Source of the DNA: JBMYRH01 sp049602155
GTDB lineage: Bacteria > Myxococcota_A > UBA9042 > PHBI01 > JBMYRH01
Reading direction: 5' to 3'
Assembly (NCBI GenBank): GCA_049602155.1
Contig: JBMYRH010000012.1
Location: 124,001-188,000 of the forward strand
Length of the DNA: 64,000 nucleotides
In this document: positions 27,281 through 34,855 of the stretch, one piece after another
Position numbering within the stretch: the first letter of the stretch is position 1
Layout of the letters: each line of letters opens with the position of its first letter
Position numbers and translations under genes: made by a program
The notes under the pieces: generated by a model
The model's input: the letters and a program-made list of their open reading frames with translations, nothing else
Told to the model about the DNA's origin: nothing
Database searches by the model: none

Positions 27281-27472
27281 CTAGCTGCGGCGTGTCTCGT
27301 AGTCGTAGCTGATGAGCTCACCGTTTTGGTAAGTCATGCGCTCGCGGCGGTCCTGGTCTTGGACCTGGATCATGCCTCGGGCGTTCTCAGCCGAGAGCTC
27401 CTTGGCCGCGGTGATGGCCTCGGCGCGTGTGGGGTGCTGGATGGTGTCCTCACCATAGATGACTTCGTACAT
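27281..27472 (-). CDS. Small hypothetical protein (63 aa)
   Basis: This 63-aa protein is not recognised. It is charged, without signal peptide or membrane span, and predicted as a compact alpha/beta fold: a strand MYEVIYGEDTI, a helix TRAEAITAAKELSAENA and strands MIQVQDQD and MTYQNGELISY. AGGAG lies 6 nt before ATG 27472, which supports a real gene. It faces away from fdhD across 124 nt and converges on the lipoprotein operon terminator. The fold outline resembles small DUF2188-like cytoplasmic proteins, but I would not assign it. Confidence 0.6.
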   Translation of the reverse strand: MYEVIYGEDTIQHPTRAEAITAAKELSAENARGMIQVQDQDRRERMTYQNGELISYDYETRRS

Positions 27473-27596
27473 GTCTGACTCCTGTGGCGACCTGCTCTTC
27501 AGGGTCGCGAGGGAGGCGGAACCTACGGCTCGTGCCGTCGCTTGTCAACGATGACGCGACGCGCGATACCCTCAAGCCTTAACCCGAGGAGCCTCA

Positions 27597-28424
27597 GTGC
27601 CTGAACAACATCAGATTACCCACGTCGAGATGACCCGCTCCGAGGCCGCCTTATCGGTCGAAGACGCGGTGATTGTAGAGGAGCCGCTAGAGGTGAGGGT
27701 AGACGGTGTGGCACTCGCGGTCTTGATGCGAACTCCCGGCGACGACGCGTCTTTGGCGGCGGGGTTTTTGCTCACAGAGGGGGTGATCGAGGTCCCCTCC
27801 GATCTGACGAGCTTGGGGCCATGCACCGATCCGAATCGCCCTCACGCCGGGAACGTCTTCCTCGCGCAGCTGGCGCCGGGCTGCCCGGACTCCGCCGAGC
27901 GTATTGCTCATGCGCAGCGCGAATTTTACGCCTCGTCGAGCTGCGGTCTGTGCGGCAAGGCGACGATCGAGAGCATTCACCAGAGAGTGACCCCCTATGA
28001 CGCCTATCAGGTCGTCTCCGCTGCGGTCCTCGCGAGCCTCGATGAGGCTGCTGCCGCGCTTCAGCCGAGCTTCGCCAAGACCGGTGGTTGCCATGCCGCG
28101 GTGGCCTTCACAGTCCATGGGCCTGTCAGCGTGTTGGCCTCGGCTGAGGATGTCGGCCGCCACAACGCGGTCGACAAGGTCGTCGGCACCCTGCTCCTAG
28201 AGGACGCGTTACCGACCCAGGATGCGATCCTCTGGGTCAGCGGGCGCGCCAGCTTCGAGATGGTTCAGAAGGCACTGATGGCAGGGTTTGCGGCCCTGGT
28301 TTGCGTCGGCGCACCGACCTCATTGGCCATCGAGATGGCCCGCGCGAGTCGCCTCGTCTTGGTGGGCTTCGCGACCGCGCCCGGGCGGTACAACGTGTAC
28401 GCGGGTCAAGTAGGCGACGAGTAG
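27597..28424 (+). CDS. fdhD: Formate dehydrogenase accessory sulfurtransferase FdhD
   Basis: A 275-aa protein with a GTG start, AGGAG 6 nt upstream. Family signatures: EEPLEVRVDGVALAVLMRTPGDD near the N-terminus, LAAGFLLTEGVI, the CGLCGK motif (about residue 117) whose cysteines carry the persulfide, and TGGCHAAVAF with VGRHNAVDKVVG. FdhD passes sulfur from IscS to the molybdopterin cofactor of formate dehydrogenases in the cytoplasm. No formate dehydrogenase or molybdenum gene lies in this window, so its client is elsewhere. Its 3' end overlaps the convergent isomerase gene by 19 nt. Confidence 0.93.
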   Translation: MPEQHQITHVEMTRSEAALSVEDAVIVEEPLEVRVDGVALAVLMRTPGDDASLAAGFLLTEGVIEVPSDLTSLGPCTDPNRPHAGNVFLAQLAPGCPDSAERIAHAQREFYASSSCGLCGKATIESIHQRVTPYDAYQVVSAAVLASLDEAAAALQPSFAKTGGCHAAVAFTVHGPVSVLASAEDVGRHNAVDKVVGTLLLEDALPTQDAILWVSGRASFEMVQKALMAGFAALVCVGAPTSLAIEMARASRLVLVGFATAPGRYNVYAGQVGDE

Positions 28425-29452
28425 GTCGCCAGGAGATCTAACCCCTCGCCACTGACTGTGAGCGGCCTGGCATCGGCGGGCACGACGACGCTCTGACCCC
28501 GACGCACAGCGAGGGTGTGCTTGGGTGTATGAAGCGCACCGTGACCTTTGACCGCAGTGAGCGCCAAGAGGGTCCCGAAGGGAGGCAGGTTCATCTCTCC
28601 GGTCCCTGTCCATCGCTCGGTCATGAACCACGGCCAGTCGATCACGCGGGCACGGGTCAGCGTGCCGCTCCCTGAGCTGAGGTGCTGTGGTGCGGCGCGG
28701 CAGCCCTCGACGAAGGGGTCCCCTCCAGGGTGGTCCCACGCGGTGACCTCGAGGGAGCGCGTGACGTGAAGCTCGCGCGGGGAGCCCTGAGGATCACGAC
28801 GCCCGCGGCCATCGTAGCGTCGATTCCAGTCCCAGAAGCGGTAGGTCAGCCCACGGCGACCTGGCGTGACGAATTGTGGCTCGACGAGGGTGACACCAGC
28901 CCCGATCGCGTGCGCTGTCCCTGCAGCGATCACGAAGGCGTCTCCTGAGGTCACTGGGACGAAGTTCATCAGGGTGTCGAGGGGCCCTTGGTCGCGCAGG
29001 CAGGCAGCGACATCTTCCCGCGTGATGCCCTCGCGGAAGCCCAGGTAGAGCCCCGCTCCCGGCTCAGCGTCGAGGATGATCCAGGCTTCTGGTTTTCCGG
29101 ACTCATCAGGCCCAAGGGCGGTGTCCCCGTCCTGTGGGTGTACTTGGACGGAGAGGTTGTCGGCCGAGTCCAAGAGCTTGATCAGCAGGGGCGTCTGCCC
29201 GCCATAGCGCGCGGCGACCCCGTGGCCGAGCCAGCCGTTCGGGTCCGTGGAGATCGCGTCAGCGAGTAGTGTGCCATCGTCATCGAAGCGGCTCGGGAAC
29301 GAGGGCTCCACCGAGACCTCCCAGGATTCGCCCACGACGCTCTGTGGTGTCACCTCTAAGCCATCTTTATAGCGGCTCAATATCCGCTCGCCACCCCACG
29401 GTGTACGTGTCGGTGGGGTGAGGTTATCGGCTCGGAGCAGTCGGGGTCTCAT
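28406..29452 (-). CDS. manA: Type I mannose-6-phosphate isomerase
   Basis: A 348-aa cupin-fold enzyme that interconverts fructose-6-phosphate and mannose-6-phosphate, feeding GDP-mannose for polysaccharides. Zinc-site residues are visible: NLSVQVHPQDGD (Gln and His), GKPEAWIILDA (Glu) and GTAHAIGAGVTLVEPQ (His). An active-site arginine lies in TYRFWDWNRRYDGRGRR. Length is closer to the shorter bacterial/Bacillus-like class than the roughly 390-aa E. coli enzyme. It could supply the surface polysaccharide locus at the left end, though it is 16 kb away. Convergent with fdhD, 19-nt 3' overlap. Confidence 0.88.
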   Translation of the reverse strand: MRPRLLRADNLTPPTRTPWGGERILSRYKDGLEVTPQSVVGESWEVSVEPSFPSRFDDDGTLLADAISTDPNGWLGHGVAARYGGQTPLLIKLLDSADNLSVQVHPQDGDTALGPDESGKPEAWIILDAEPGAGLYLGFREGITREDVAACLRDQGPLDTLMNFVPVTSGDAFVIAAGTAHAIGAGVTLVEPQFVTPGRRGLTYRFWDWNRRYDGRGRRDPQGSPRELHVTRSLEVTAWDHPGGDPFVEGCRAAPQHLSSGSGTLTRARVIDWPWFMTERWTGTGEMNLPPFGTLLALTAVKGHGALHTPKHTLAVRRGQSVVVPADARPLTVSGEGLDLLATYSSPT

Positions 29453-29516
29453 GGTGCGCGAGTATCGCGAGCCCTCCGGGCCCTCGCAAGCGCCGAGGGT
29501 CCGCTGACACGTAAAA

Positions 29517-29544
29517 GGGCCCTGGAGCGATCGCTCCAGGGCCC
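29517..29544 (-). terminator. Strong intrinsic terminator of the beta-propeller lipoprotein gene
   Basis: A perfect 28-nt palindrome (GGGCCCTGGAGC arms around GATC) lies 27 nt after the stop of the minus-strand beta-propeller gene. On that strand it is followed by TTTTAC, a short U tract, so it has the full form of a rho-independent terminator. Confidence 0.85.
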
Positions 29545-29571
29545 CATCGGCGCCTCTCTCGAACCTCCGGT

Positions 29572-31809
29572 CTAGTAGCAGCCGTAGTGGTGGTAAGGGT
29601 TGTGTGCTTCGTCGAGGGTCAGCACTTCAGTGATGCTCCCGGCCTCGAGGTCGCGGGTGTCGTGGGCCCGCACACCGAGGTTGGAGATGGTGTAGACGAT
29701 GTCGTCCATGAAGACGCTGCGTCGGATCTGGGACTCCCATCCGTAGGAGTAGTAGCGCATGCAGTCGTCCTGACCGCCTTCGTACTGCTCGAAGAGGCTG
29801 TCATGCGTGATGGTGCCCGCCGGGACGATGCCGGTCTCGGCGTCCACCTTGAAGAGCTGGAGCTTGGAGACGTAGCGGCCGTACCACCCATGCTCGTCGT
29901 TCTGCTCGTCGTACTCCCAGCCACTGACTGGCAGACCGAGGAGGCCGCGTGCGGCGAAGTAGTTGAACGCATGGTGGTCGTACTGAGCCTCGGACCATGT
30001 GTTCCAGCTGTCACCCAAGACCGTCTTCTGAACGAGCGCTGGGGCGGCGGGGTCACTGACGTCGAAGATCTGGAACTGGAGGCCCTCGATGCGCCCCTCG
30101 TCCGTCGCGTCCCGACCGATGGTCAGCAGGTGGCTCTCGTCCATGGGGTGCATGTAAGAGGAGAAGCCGGGGATCTTCAGCTCACCGGTGACCTTGGGTG
30201 TGGAGGGGTCGCGGAGGTCGAGGACGTAGAGCGGGTCAATTTGGCGGAAGGTCACGACGTAGCCACGCTCGCCCATGAAGCGCACGGAGTAGATCTGCTC
30301 GCCCTTGCCGAGCCCACCGACGTGGCCAAGCTGCGTCAGGACTCCATCGGCCTCGCCGAGCACGGTCACGTGGCTCTCGGAGGCGTCATCGTTGCCCCAC
30401 CAGCCCCACCAGTTCGGCTCAGTCGTTGCCACGCGGAGGTTCCCGTCGTGCTCATCCATTGAGAACTGGTTGAGGACGTAGCCCGGGACGGAGCCCGAGG
30501 CGACGTAGTTTGCGCGCCCTGACTGGGGGGAGATGTCGAACTTGTGGATGTGTGAGGTCACCGAGGGGGCCTCGTCCTCCACGTCCCAGAACCAGTAGTA
30601 GCCCCAGTTGGTGGCCGCGACGTACATCGCGTCAGCCGACGCGTAGACGGAGCCCCAGTTGCCCGGGACCGCTGAGCCGTGGGTGGCACCGTTGTCGAGG
30701 TTCATCGTGACGACGGTCGTCAGGTTGGTCCCAGAGTGTGCGCTGGGGAGGTAGATATGATCGCAGTCGGCTGCCAGCATGCCTTCGTCGAGCGCGATGG
30801 TGCCCTCGCTCGAGACCTCGTAACGGAAGGGGACCATGTCGGCGAGCGTGAGGTCGTCGATGATGTCCAAGTTCTCTTGGACCATCCGGCCCAGAGCATT
30901 CAGCTGCTGATTGAGGGAGGCGTTCCAGTCCACGTCTGGCCAGTAACGGAGCCCAGACACCTGGGACCACGTGTTCTGGACGAGGTAGACATCGGGCCCG
31001 ATCCGACGGGTCGCCGAGAGGTTGCCCTCGAAGGCCTCGGTCCGGGTGATGACCGGGGAAGCTGGGTTGGCGACGTCGATGACCGTGACCACCGTCAGAG
31101 GTTGCCAATAGTGCCAGTTCTCGTAGTACTCCTCTTCGTAATAGCCGTTCTGGTTGAGGGCGTTCTCCTCACTCAGCAGCTCATGGAGGTTCGCCCGGGA
31201 GAGCACGACGATCGTGTCGTCGGTGCGGTAGAGGGAGTGCGGTGAACCGGCGACCTCGATTCGACCGACCTCGACCATGTCATCTGCTGGCCAGGCGGCC
31301 ACGATGACCATATCTCTGCCCGACACCGTGTAGAGGAACTCGGAGTCGGTCTTCACCATGTCCGCTTCGTCGACACCGATGACTTGCACGTTGGTCTCGG
31401 AGACATCGGTGGGTGGGGCGACGGCGTCCGATGACATGCCCCCTGAGGGGGCGGTCGAGTTGCCGTCCATTGAGCCGGACTCCGCGAACGCGACATCGTC
31501 TCTCATCCCACCTCCGAAGAACCCGCCCATTTGATCAAAGTCCATCATCTGGCGGCGCACTTGCTCCGCTTGAATCAGCATCTCTGTGCGGACATTTGCC
31601 TTGAGGTTCTCCAGCGCGTCATCGCAGCCGCTGGAGGCGCCCAGGGTCGCGGTGGCTGTCCAGTCCATCTGGTCGGCGCTCCCCATCTGCTCGATGTAGT
31701 TGTCGCCCCCTCCAGCCTGCTCGTCACAGGCCGCGGTCAAGATGACGCTGGTGGTCAGCGCAGTCAGGGCTGCGGTGCGAAGGATTCTCGGTGCGTAGGA
31801 TCGGTTCAT
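29572..31809 (-). CDS. Beta-propeller domain lipoprotein (PF09826-like)
   Basis: A 745-aa protein. ATG 31809 is set by AGGAG 6 nt upstream and gives a signal peptide with lipobox LTAAC. After a Gly/Ser/Asp linker the protein follows the secreted beta-propeller family found in Bacillus and archaea: ETNVQVIGVDEADMVKTDSEFLYTVSGRDMVIV starts the domain, followed by blades with YLVQNTWSQVSGLRYW, LYVLDLRDPSTPKVTGELKIPGFSSYMHPMDESHLLTIGRD and VFMDDIVYTISNLGVRAHD. Role unknown; anchored at a membrane facing the periplasm or surface. It is monocistronic, driven by a sigma-54-type promoter (31855-31871) and closed by a strong terminator. Confidence 0.85.
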   Translation of the reverse strand: MNRSYAPRILRTAALTALTTSVILTAACDEQAGGGDNYIEQMGSADQMDWTATATLGASSGCDDALENLKANVRTEMLIQAEQVRRQMMDFDQMGGFFGGGMRDDVAFAESGSMDGNSTAPSGGMSSDAVAPPTDVSETNVQVIGVDEADMVKTDSEFLYTVSGRDMVIVAAWPADDMVEVGRIEVAGSPHSLYRTDDTIVVLSRANLHELLSEENALNQNGYYEEEYYENWHYWQPLTVVTVIDVANPASPVITRTEAFEGNLSATRRIGPDVYLVQNTWSQVSGLRYWPDVDWNASLNQQLNALGRMVQENLDIIDDLTLADMVPFRYEVSSEGTIALDEGMLAADCDHIYLPSAHSGTNLTTVVTMNLDNGATHGSAVPGNWGSVYASADAMYVAATNWGYYWFWDVEDEAPSVTSHIHKFDISPQSGRANYVASGSVPGYVLNQFSMDEHDGNLRVATTEPNWWGWWGNDDASESHVTVLGEADGVLTQLGHVGGLGKGEQIYSVRFMGERGYVVTFRQIDPLYVLDLRDPSTPKVTGELKIPGFSSYMHPMDESHLLTIGRDATDEGRIEGLQFQIFDVSDPAAPALVQKTVLGDSWNTWSEAQYDHHAFNYFAARGLLGLPVSGWEYDEQNDEHGWYGRYVSKLQLFKVDAETGIVPAGTITHDSLFEQYEGGQDDCMRYYSYGWESQIRRSVFMDDIVYTISNLGVRAHDTRDLEAGSITEVLTLDEAHNPYHHYGCY

Positions 31810-31854
31810 CGGGGTCTCCTGGTCATGGCGGGTCGCCGTCACGCCCCACTACAG

Positions 31855-31871
31855 AGCAACCTGCGTGCCAA
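31855..31871 (-). promoter_or_regulatory. Sigma-54 (-24/-12) promoter for the beta-propeller lipoprotein
   Basis: Read on the minus strand the element is TTGGCACGCAGGTTGCT, which matches the consensus TTGGCACG-N4-TTGCW at every defined position. The predicted transcript start is near 31844, leaving about 35 nt of leader with a good ribosome site before ATG 31809. Sigma-54 promoters need an ATP-dependent enhancer-binding activator. Confidence 0.8.
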
Positions 31872-31924
31872 AAGCATAAGCTCCTGTAATTACTGCTCGC
31901 ATGTCACTTCTCCGTGTTCTCTGT

Positions 31925-31941
31925 GTGTAATTTATCTACAC
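31925..31941. promoter_or_regulatory. Inverted repeat, candidate activator site upstream of the sigma-54 promoter
   Basis: GTGTA-N7-TACAC lies about 80-100 bp upstream of the predicted sigma-54 start, the usual distance for an enhancer-binding protein site. A second short palindrome, GTAATTAC, lies at 31886-31893. Only one copy of each is seen, so the assignment is tentative. The site is also within the upstream region of the divergent aldo/keto reductase. Confidence 0.4.
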
Positions 31942-32126
31942 GTGAAAAGGGTCTTTCCAGATCGAGTGGTGTGATTTTCACCATCGTCCATCGTGTGCGC
32001 TCTGCGTTGCTTCTTCGCGTGTGGGGAGCATCGCTCGCGGCTTCACGGCGGGGTGTCGGACCTTTACCTATCGCGGCGAGTGCGCTGAGATGCGTCACGA
32101 CGTGAACCGATGGTGGAGGGGACGGT

Positions 32127-32987
32127 ATGCAGACGCGAACGCTTGGGAGCAGTGGACACGAGGTGAGCTGTATTGGGCTCGGTGGGATGCCTATGTCGAT
32201 CACGGGGCGCCCCAGTGAGTCGGACTCGGTGCGCGTGATACACGCCGCACTGGACGCTGGGATGACGTTCATCGACACGGCGGACGTGTACTGCTTTGAC
32301 CACACGGATATCGGTCACAATGAACGACTCATCGCCCGCGCGCTCCGCGAACGCTCCGGCTCAGCAGGGGTTTTTGTCGCGACCAAGGGAGGGCTGCAGC
32401 GCCCTGGCGGTGACTGGACGACGAACGGGACGCCAGAGCACCTGCGCTCAGCCTGTGAGGCGAGCCTCCGCGCCCTTGGGGTGGACGCGATTGCGCTCTA
32501 CCAACTCCATGCACCGTGTGACGATCATCCATTCGAGGACAGCGTGGGTGAGCTTGCGCGCCTCCGCGATGCCGGCAAGGTCCAGCATGTGGGGCTCTCC
32601 AACGTCACCGTGGAGCAGATCACCATCGCGCAGAGCATCTTGCCGATCGTCAGCGTTCAGAATCGCTGCAACCCTCACGACACGAGCGCCTGGGACGATG
32701 GGGTCATTTCGCGTTGCGAAGCCGATGGGATGGCCTTCTTCCCCTACTCACCGGTGGGGGGCTTTGGCAAAGAGGACATCGGGGGCGACGCGACCCTCCG
32801 TGAGGTCGGCGCGCGCCACGGCGTGAGCCCTTATGAGGTCGCGTTAGCGTGGCTCTTGGCGTCCTCTCCGGCGATGCTCCCGATCCCTGGCGCGAGCAAG
32901 GTGTCGAGCGCGGAGTCCAGCGCGCGCGCGGCGTCTCTGTCCCTCACTGCACTCGATATGTCGACCCTTGATGGGCAGTTCTTATAA
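32127..32987 (+). CDS. Aldo/keto reductase
   Basis: A 286-aa (alpha/beta)8 NADPH-dependent reductase. The catalytic tetrad is visible: Asp and Tyr in MTFIDTADVY (about residues 50-57), Lys in VFVATKGG (about 91) and His in LYQLHAP (about 128). IPGASKVSSAESSARAASLSL near the C-terminus is the cofactor 2'-phosphate-binding segment. Family members reduce aldehydes or ketones in the cytoplasm; the substrate is not readable. Slightly shorter than the 310-340 aa class typical of AKR8/13. It stands alone, and its TAA overlaps the TAA of the convergent radical SAM gene (TTATAA). Confidence 0.9.
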   Translation: MQTRTLGSSGHEVSCIGLGGMPMSITGRPSESDSVRVIHAALDAGMTFIDTADVYCFDHTDIGHNERLIARALRERSGSAGVFVATKGGLQRPGGDWTTNGTPEHLRSACEASLRALGVDAIALYQLHAPCDDHPFEDSVGELARLRDAGKVQHVGLSNVTVEQITIAQSILPIVSVQNRCNPHDTSAWDDGVISRCEADGMAFFPYSPVGGFGKEDIGGDATLREVGARHGVSPYEVALAWLLASSPAMLPIPGASKVSSAESSARAASLSLTALDMSTLDGQFL

Positions 32988-34016
32988 GAGACCGAGTTGA
33001 TGCCCCTCGTGCGGGCGGCAAAAGGTGGCCGGGTGGGTCGAGGGGGCGCTCGCGTTCAGCCCAAGGCGCCGCGCGGTGGTCTCGAAGAGGGCCTGAATGG
33101 CTTGATATCGTGCACCGAACCCGCCCATCCGCCGCCCAAAGCGCGGGTCATTGGTCTGCCCTCCACGGCAGGCGCGCAGCTGGTTCATGACCCGGTCTGC
33201 GCGGTCGGGGAGGGCGTCTCGGAGGCGAGCTTCGAAGATCTCAGCGACGGTCTCCGGGAGGCGCAGCAAGATGAAGTTCGCCTGGGTGGCGCCTGCATCG
33301 CGGGCCGCCTCCAAGATGGCTGGGATCTGATCGTCGGTCAGCCCAGGGATGATCGGCGCCACGTTGACCCTCACGCTCAGCCCCGCCTCCGCCAAGCGTC
33401 GAAGGGTCTCGATGCGACGCTTTGGGCTCGGCACATAGGGCTCAATGGCCCGGCTCAAGTCGGCGTCCATGAAGGGCAAGCTCACAGTGACCGTGCAGCG
33501 CGCGCGGCGGTCGAGGTCCACGAGGAGGTCGATGTCCCGCTCGATGAGCGTGGACTTTGTGATGATGCTGACAGGGTTTCGGTAGTCCCTGCAGACCTCT
33601 AGGCACCCTCGCGTCAGCCCGTAGCTCACCTCCAAAGGCTGATAACAGTCCGTGTTGCCTGAGAACAGGATGTGCTCGCCAGTCCAGCTTCGCCGGTCGA
33701 AGGCCTCACGGAGCAATTTGGGGGCGTCAGGCTTCACGACCAGCGTGCGCTCGAAGTCAGTCCCAGCACCCAGGTCGAGGTACTGATGCGACGGTCGTGC
33801 GTAGCAATAGGCGCAGCCGTGGTAGCAGCCACGGTAAGGGTTCAAGCTCCACCGGAAGGGCAGATCGGGGCTCGTGTTGCGTGTCAGTATCCGCTGCGCA
33901 CGGTCGGCGATCACAGTGAGCTGGGTCGGGGGTGGCATCTCATCGAAGTCGATGACCGAGCTGTGCCACGGATTCGGTGGGTTTGTGACGTGACTGAGGG
34001 TCTGTGGACGTGCCAT
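32982..34016 (-). CDS. PA0069-family radical SAM protein (spore-photoproduct-lyase-like)
   Basis: A 344-aa protein with a canonical radical SAM cluster motif CX3CX2C in NPYRGCYHGCAYCYARP (about residues 62-72), then LLFSGNTDCYQP-type sequence, VSIITKSTLIERDIDLL and NVAPIIPGLTDDQ, all typical of SPL-like proteins. Related proteins are annotated as DNA-repair-photolyase-like, but the reaction is generally unknown. A LexA-like palindrome lies 15 nt upstream of its start, which would fit a DNA-damage role. It is divergent from the sirtuin operon. Compare the second, altered SPL-like protein at 19231-20262. Confidence 0.85.
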   Translation of the reverse strand: MARPQTLSHVTNPPNPWHSSVIDFDEMPPPTQLTVIADRAQRILTRNTSPDLPFRWSLNPYRGCYHGCAYCYARPSHQYLDLGAGTDFERTLVVKPDAPKLLREAFDRRSWTGEHILFSGNTDCYQPLEVSYGLTRGCLEVCRDYRNPVSIITKSTLIERDIDLLVDLDRRARCTVTVSLPFMDADLSRAIEPYVPSPKRRIETLRRLAEAGLSVRVNVAPIIPGLTDDQIPAILEAARDAGATQANFILLRLPETVAEIFEARLRDALPDRADRVMNQLRACRGGQTNDPRFGRRMGGFGARYQAIQALFETTARRLGLNASAPSTHPATFCRPHEGHQLGLL

Positions 34017-34030
34017 AGCGCTACGTTATG

Positions 34031-34044
34031 TGAACACTTGTTCA
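34031..34044. promoter_or_regulatory. LexA-like palindrome between radical SAM and sirtuin genes
   Basis: TGAACA-CT-TGTTCA has perfect six-base arms and contains GAAC-N4-GTTC, the core of the Gram-positive-type LexA box. It is 15 nt upstream of the radical SAM ATG (34016) and about 70 nt upstream of the sirtuin start, so it could regulate either or both. LexA boxes vary among delta-type lineages, so the identity of the regulator is inference. Confidence 0.5.
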
Positions 34045-34111
34045 GTGTCTAGATCTCGGAGGCAATCATTCGGGATGTGGTACCCTCTGACGCACGACCT
34101 TGGGAGGCTGG

Positions 34112-34855
34112 GTGGGTGACGAGCTCCTAGACATCGCGGCGGCGCGATTGCGTGAGGCATCAAGCCTCTTTGTCGTGACGGGCGCTGGGATCTCCGCCGA
34201 GTCGGGCATCCCGACCTTCCGTGGTGCGGGGGGGCTGTGGGAGGGCTTCAGCTTCCAGAGCCTCGCGACGCCGGAGGCCTTCGCCGAGGACCCCGGTCGC
34301 GTCTGGCGTTGGTACCGCTGGCGCGCTGAGCAGTACGGTCAATGCCTCCCCAACCCTGGGCACGACGTCATCGCGCGGATGGAGGCGGCCATCCCCGAGG
34401 TGCTCATCGCGACTCAGAACGTCGACGGACTCCATCGGCGGGCGGGCAACGTCAACGTGGTCGAGCTCCACGGGTCCATCGCTGACATGCGCTGCGTCGC
34501 GTGCGAGCGCCTCGCCCCCTTCCCTCAGGGGCCCATCGTGGATGATCCCGTCCCCCGCTGCGGCCACTGCACAGCAGCGATGCGCCCACATATCCTGTGG
34601 TTTGGAGAGACGTATTGGCCCGGCATCCTTGAGCAGGCTCAGGCTGCAGCCAGGCAGGCTGACGTGTGCTTAGTGGTCGGGACCTCCGCCCAAGTGTGGC
34701 CGCCCGTCGCCCTCGCGCTCCACGCGAGAGAGTGTGGGGCCTACCTGATCGACGTGAACCCCGAGGTCACGGACCTCTCACGCACCGCTGATGCCCATTT
34801 GATCGGGCCCTCTGGCACGGTCTTACCTGAACTTTGGGAGCGCGTCGGGCGATGA
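34112..34855 (+). CDS. cobB: Class III NAD-dependent protein deacylase (sirtuin, CobB/SIRT5-like)
   Basis: About 247 aa. GTG 34112 is preferred because GGGAGG lies 4 nt upstream; a TTG at 34100 is the alternative. Sir2 motifs: TGAGISAESGIPTFRG (NAD binding), ATQNVDGLHRRAG, the catalytic His in VELHGS, a four-cysteine zinc site (CVAC...CGHC) and VVGTSAQVWP. The YRWR sequence (about residue 67) fits the Y-x-x-R motif that lets class III sirtuins remove negatively charged acyl groups (succinyl, malonyl, glutaryl). Its stop overlaps the ATG of the acyl-CoA synthetase, which suggests a shared role in acyl-lysine control. Confidence 0.92.
   Translation: MGDELLDIAAARLREASSLFVVTGAGISAESGIPTFRGAGGLWEGFSFQSLATPEAFAEDPGRVWRWYRWRAEQYGQCLPNPGHDVIARMEAAIPEVLIATQNVDGLHRRAGNVNVVELHGSIADMRCVACERLAPFPQGPIVDDPVPRCGHCTAAMRPHILWFGETYWPGILEQAQAAARQADVCLVVGTSAQVWPPVALALHARECGAYLIDVNPEVTDLSRTADAHLIGPSGTVLPELWERVGR

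Larger units (their letters stand above)
31810..32126. other. Divergent intergenic region between beta-propeller lipoprotein and aldo/keto reductase
   Basis: 317 nt with no credible gene. It carries the sigma-54 promoter and the inverted repeats listed separately. Toward the plus strand, GGAGGGGACGG precedes ATG 32127 as ribosome site for the reductase; I could not pick a convincing plus-strand promoter. Confidence 0.6.
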
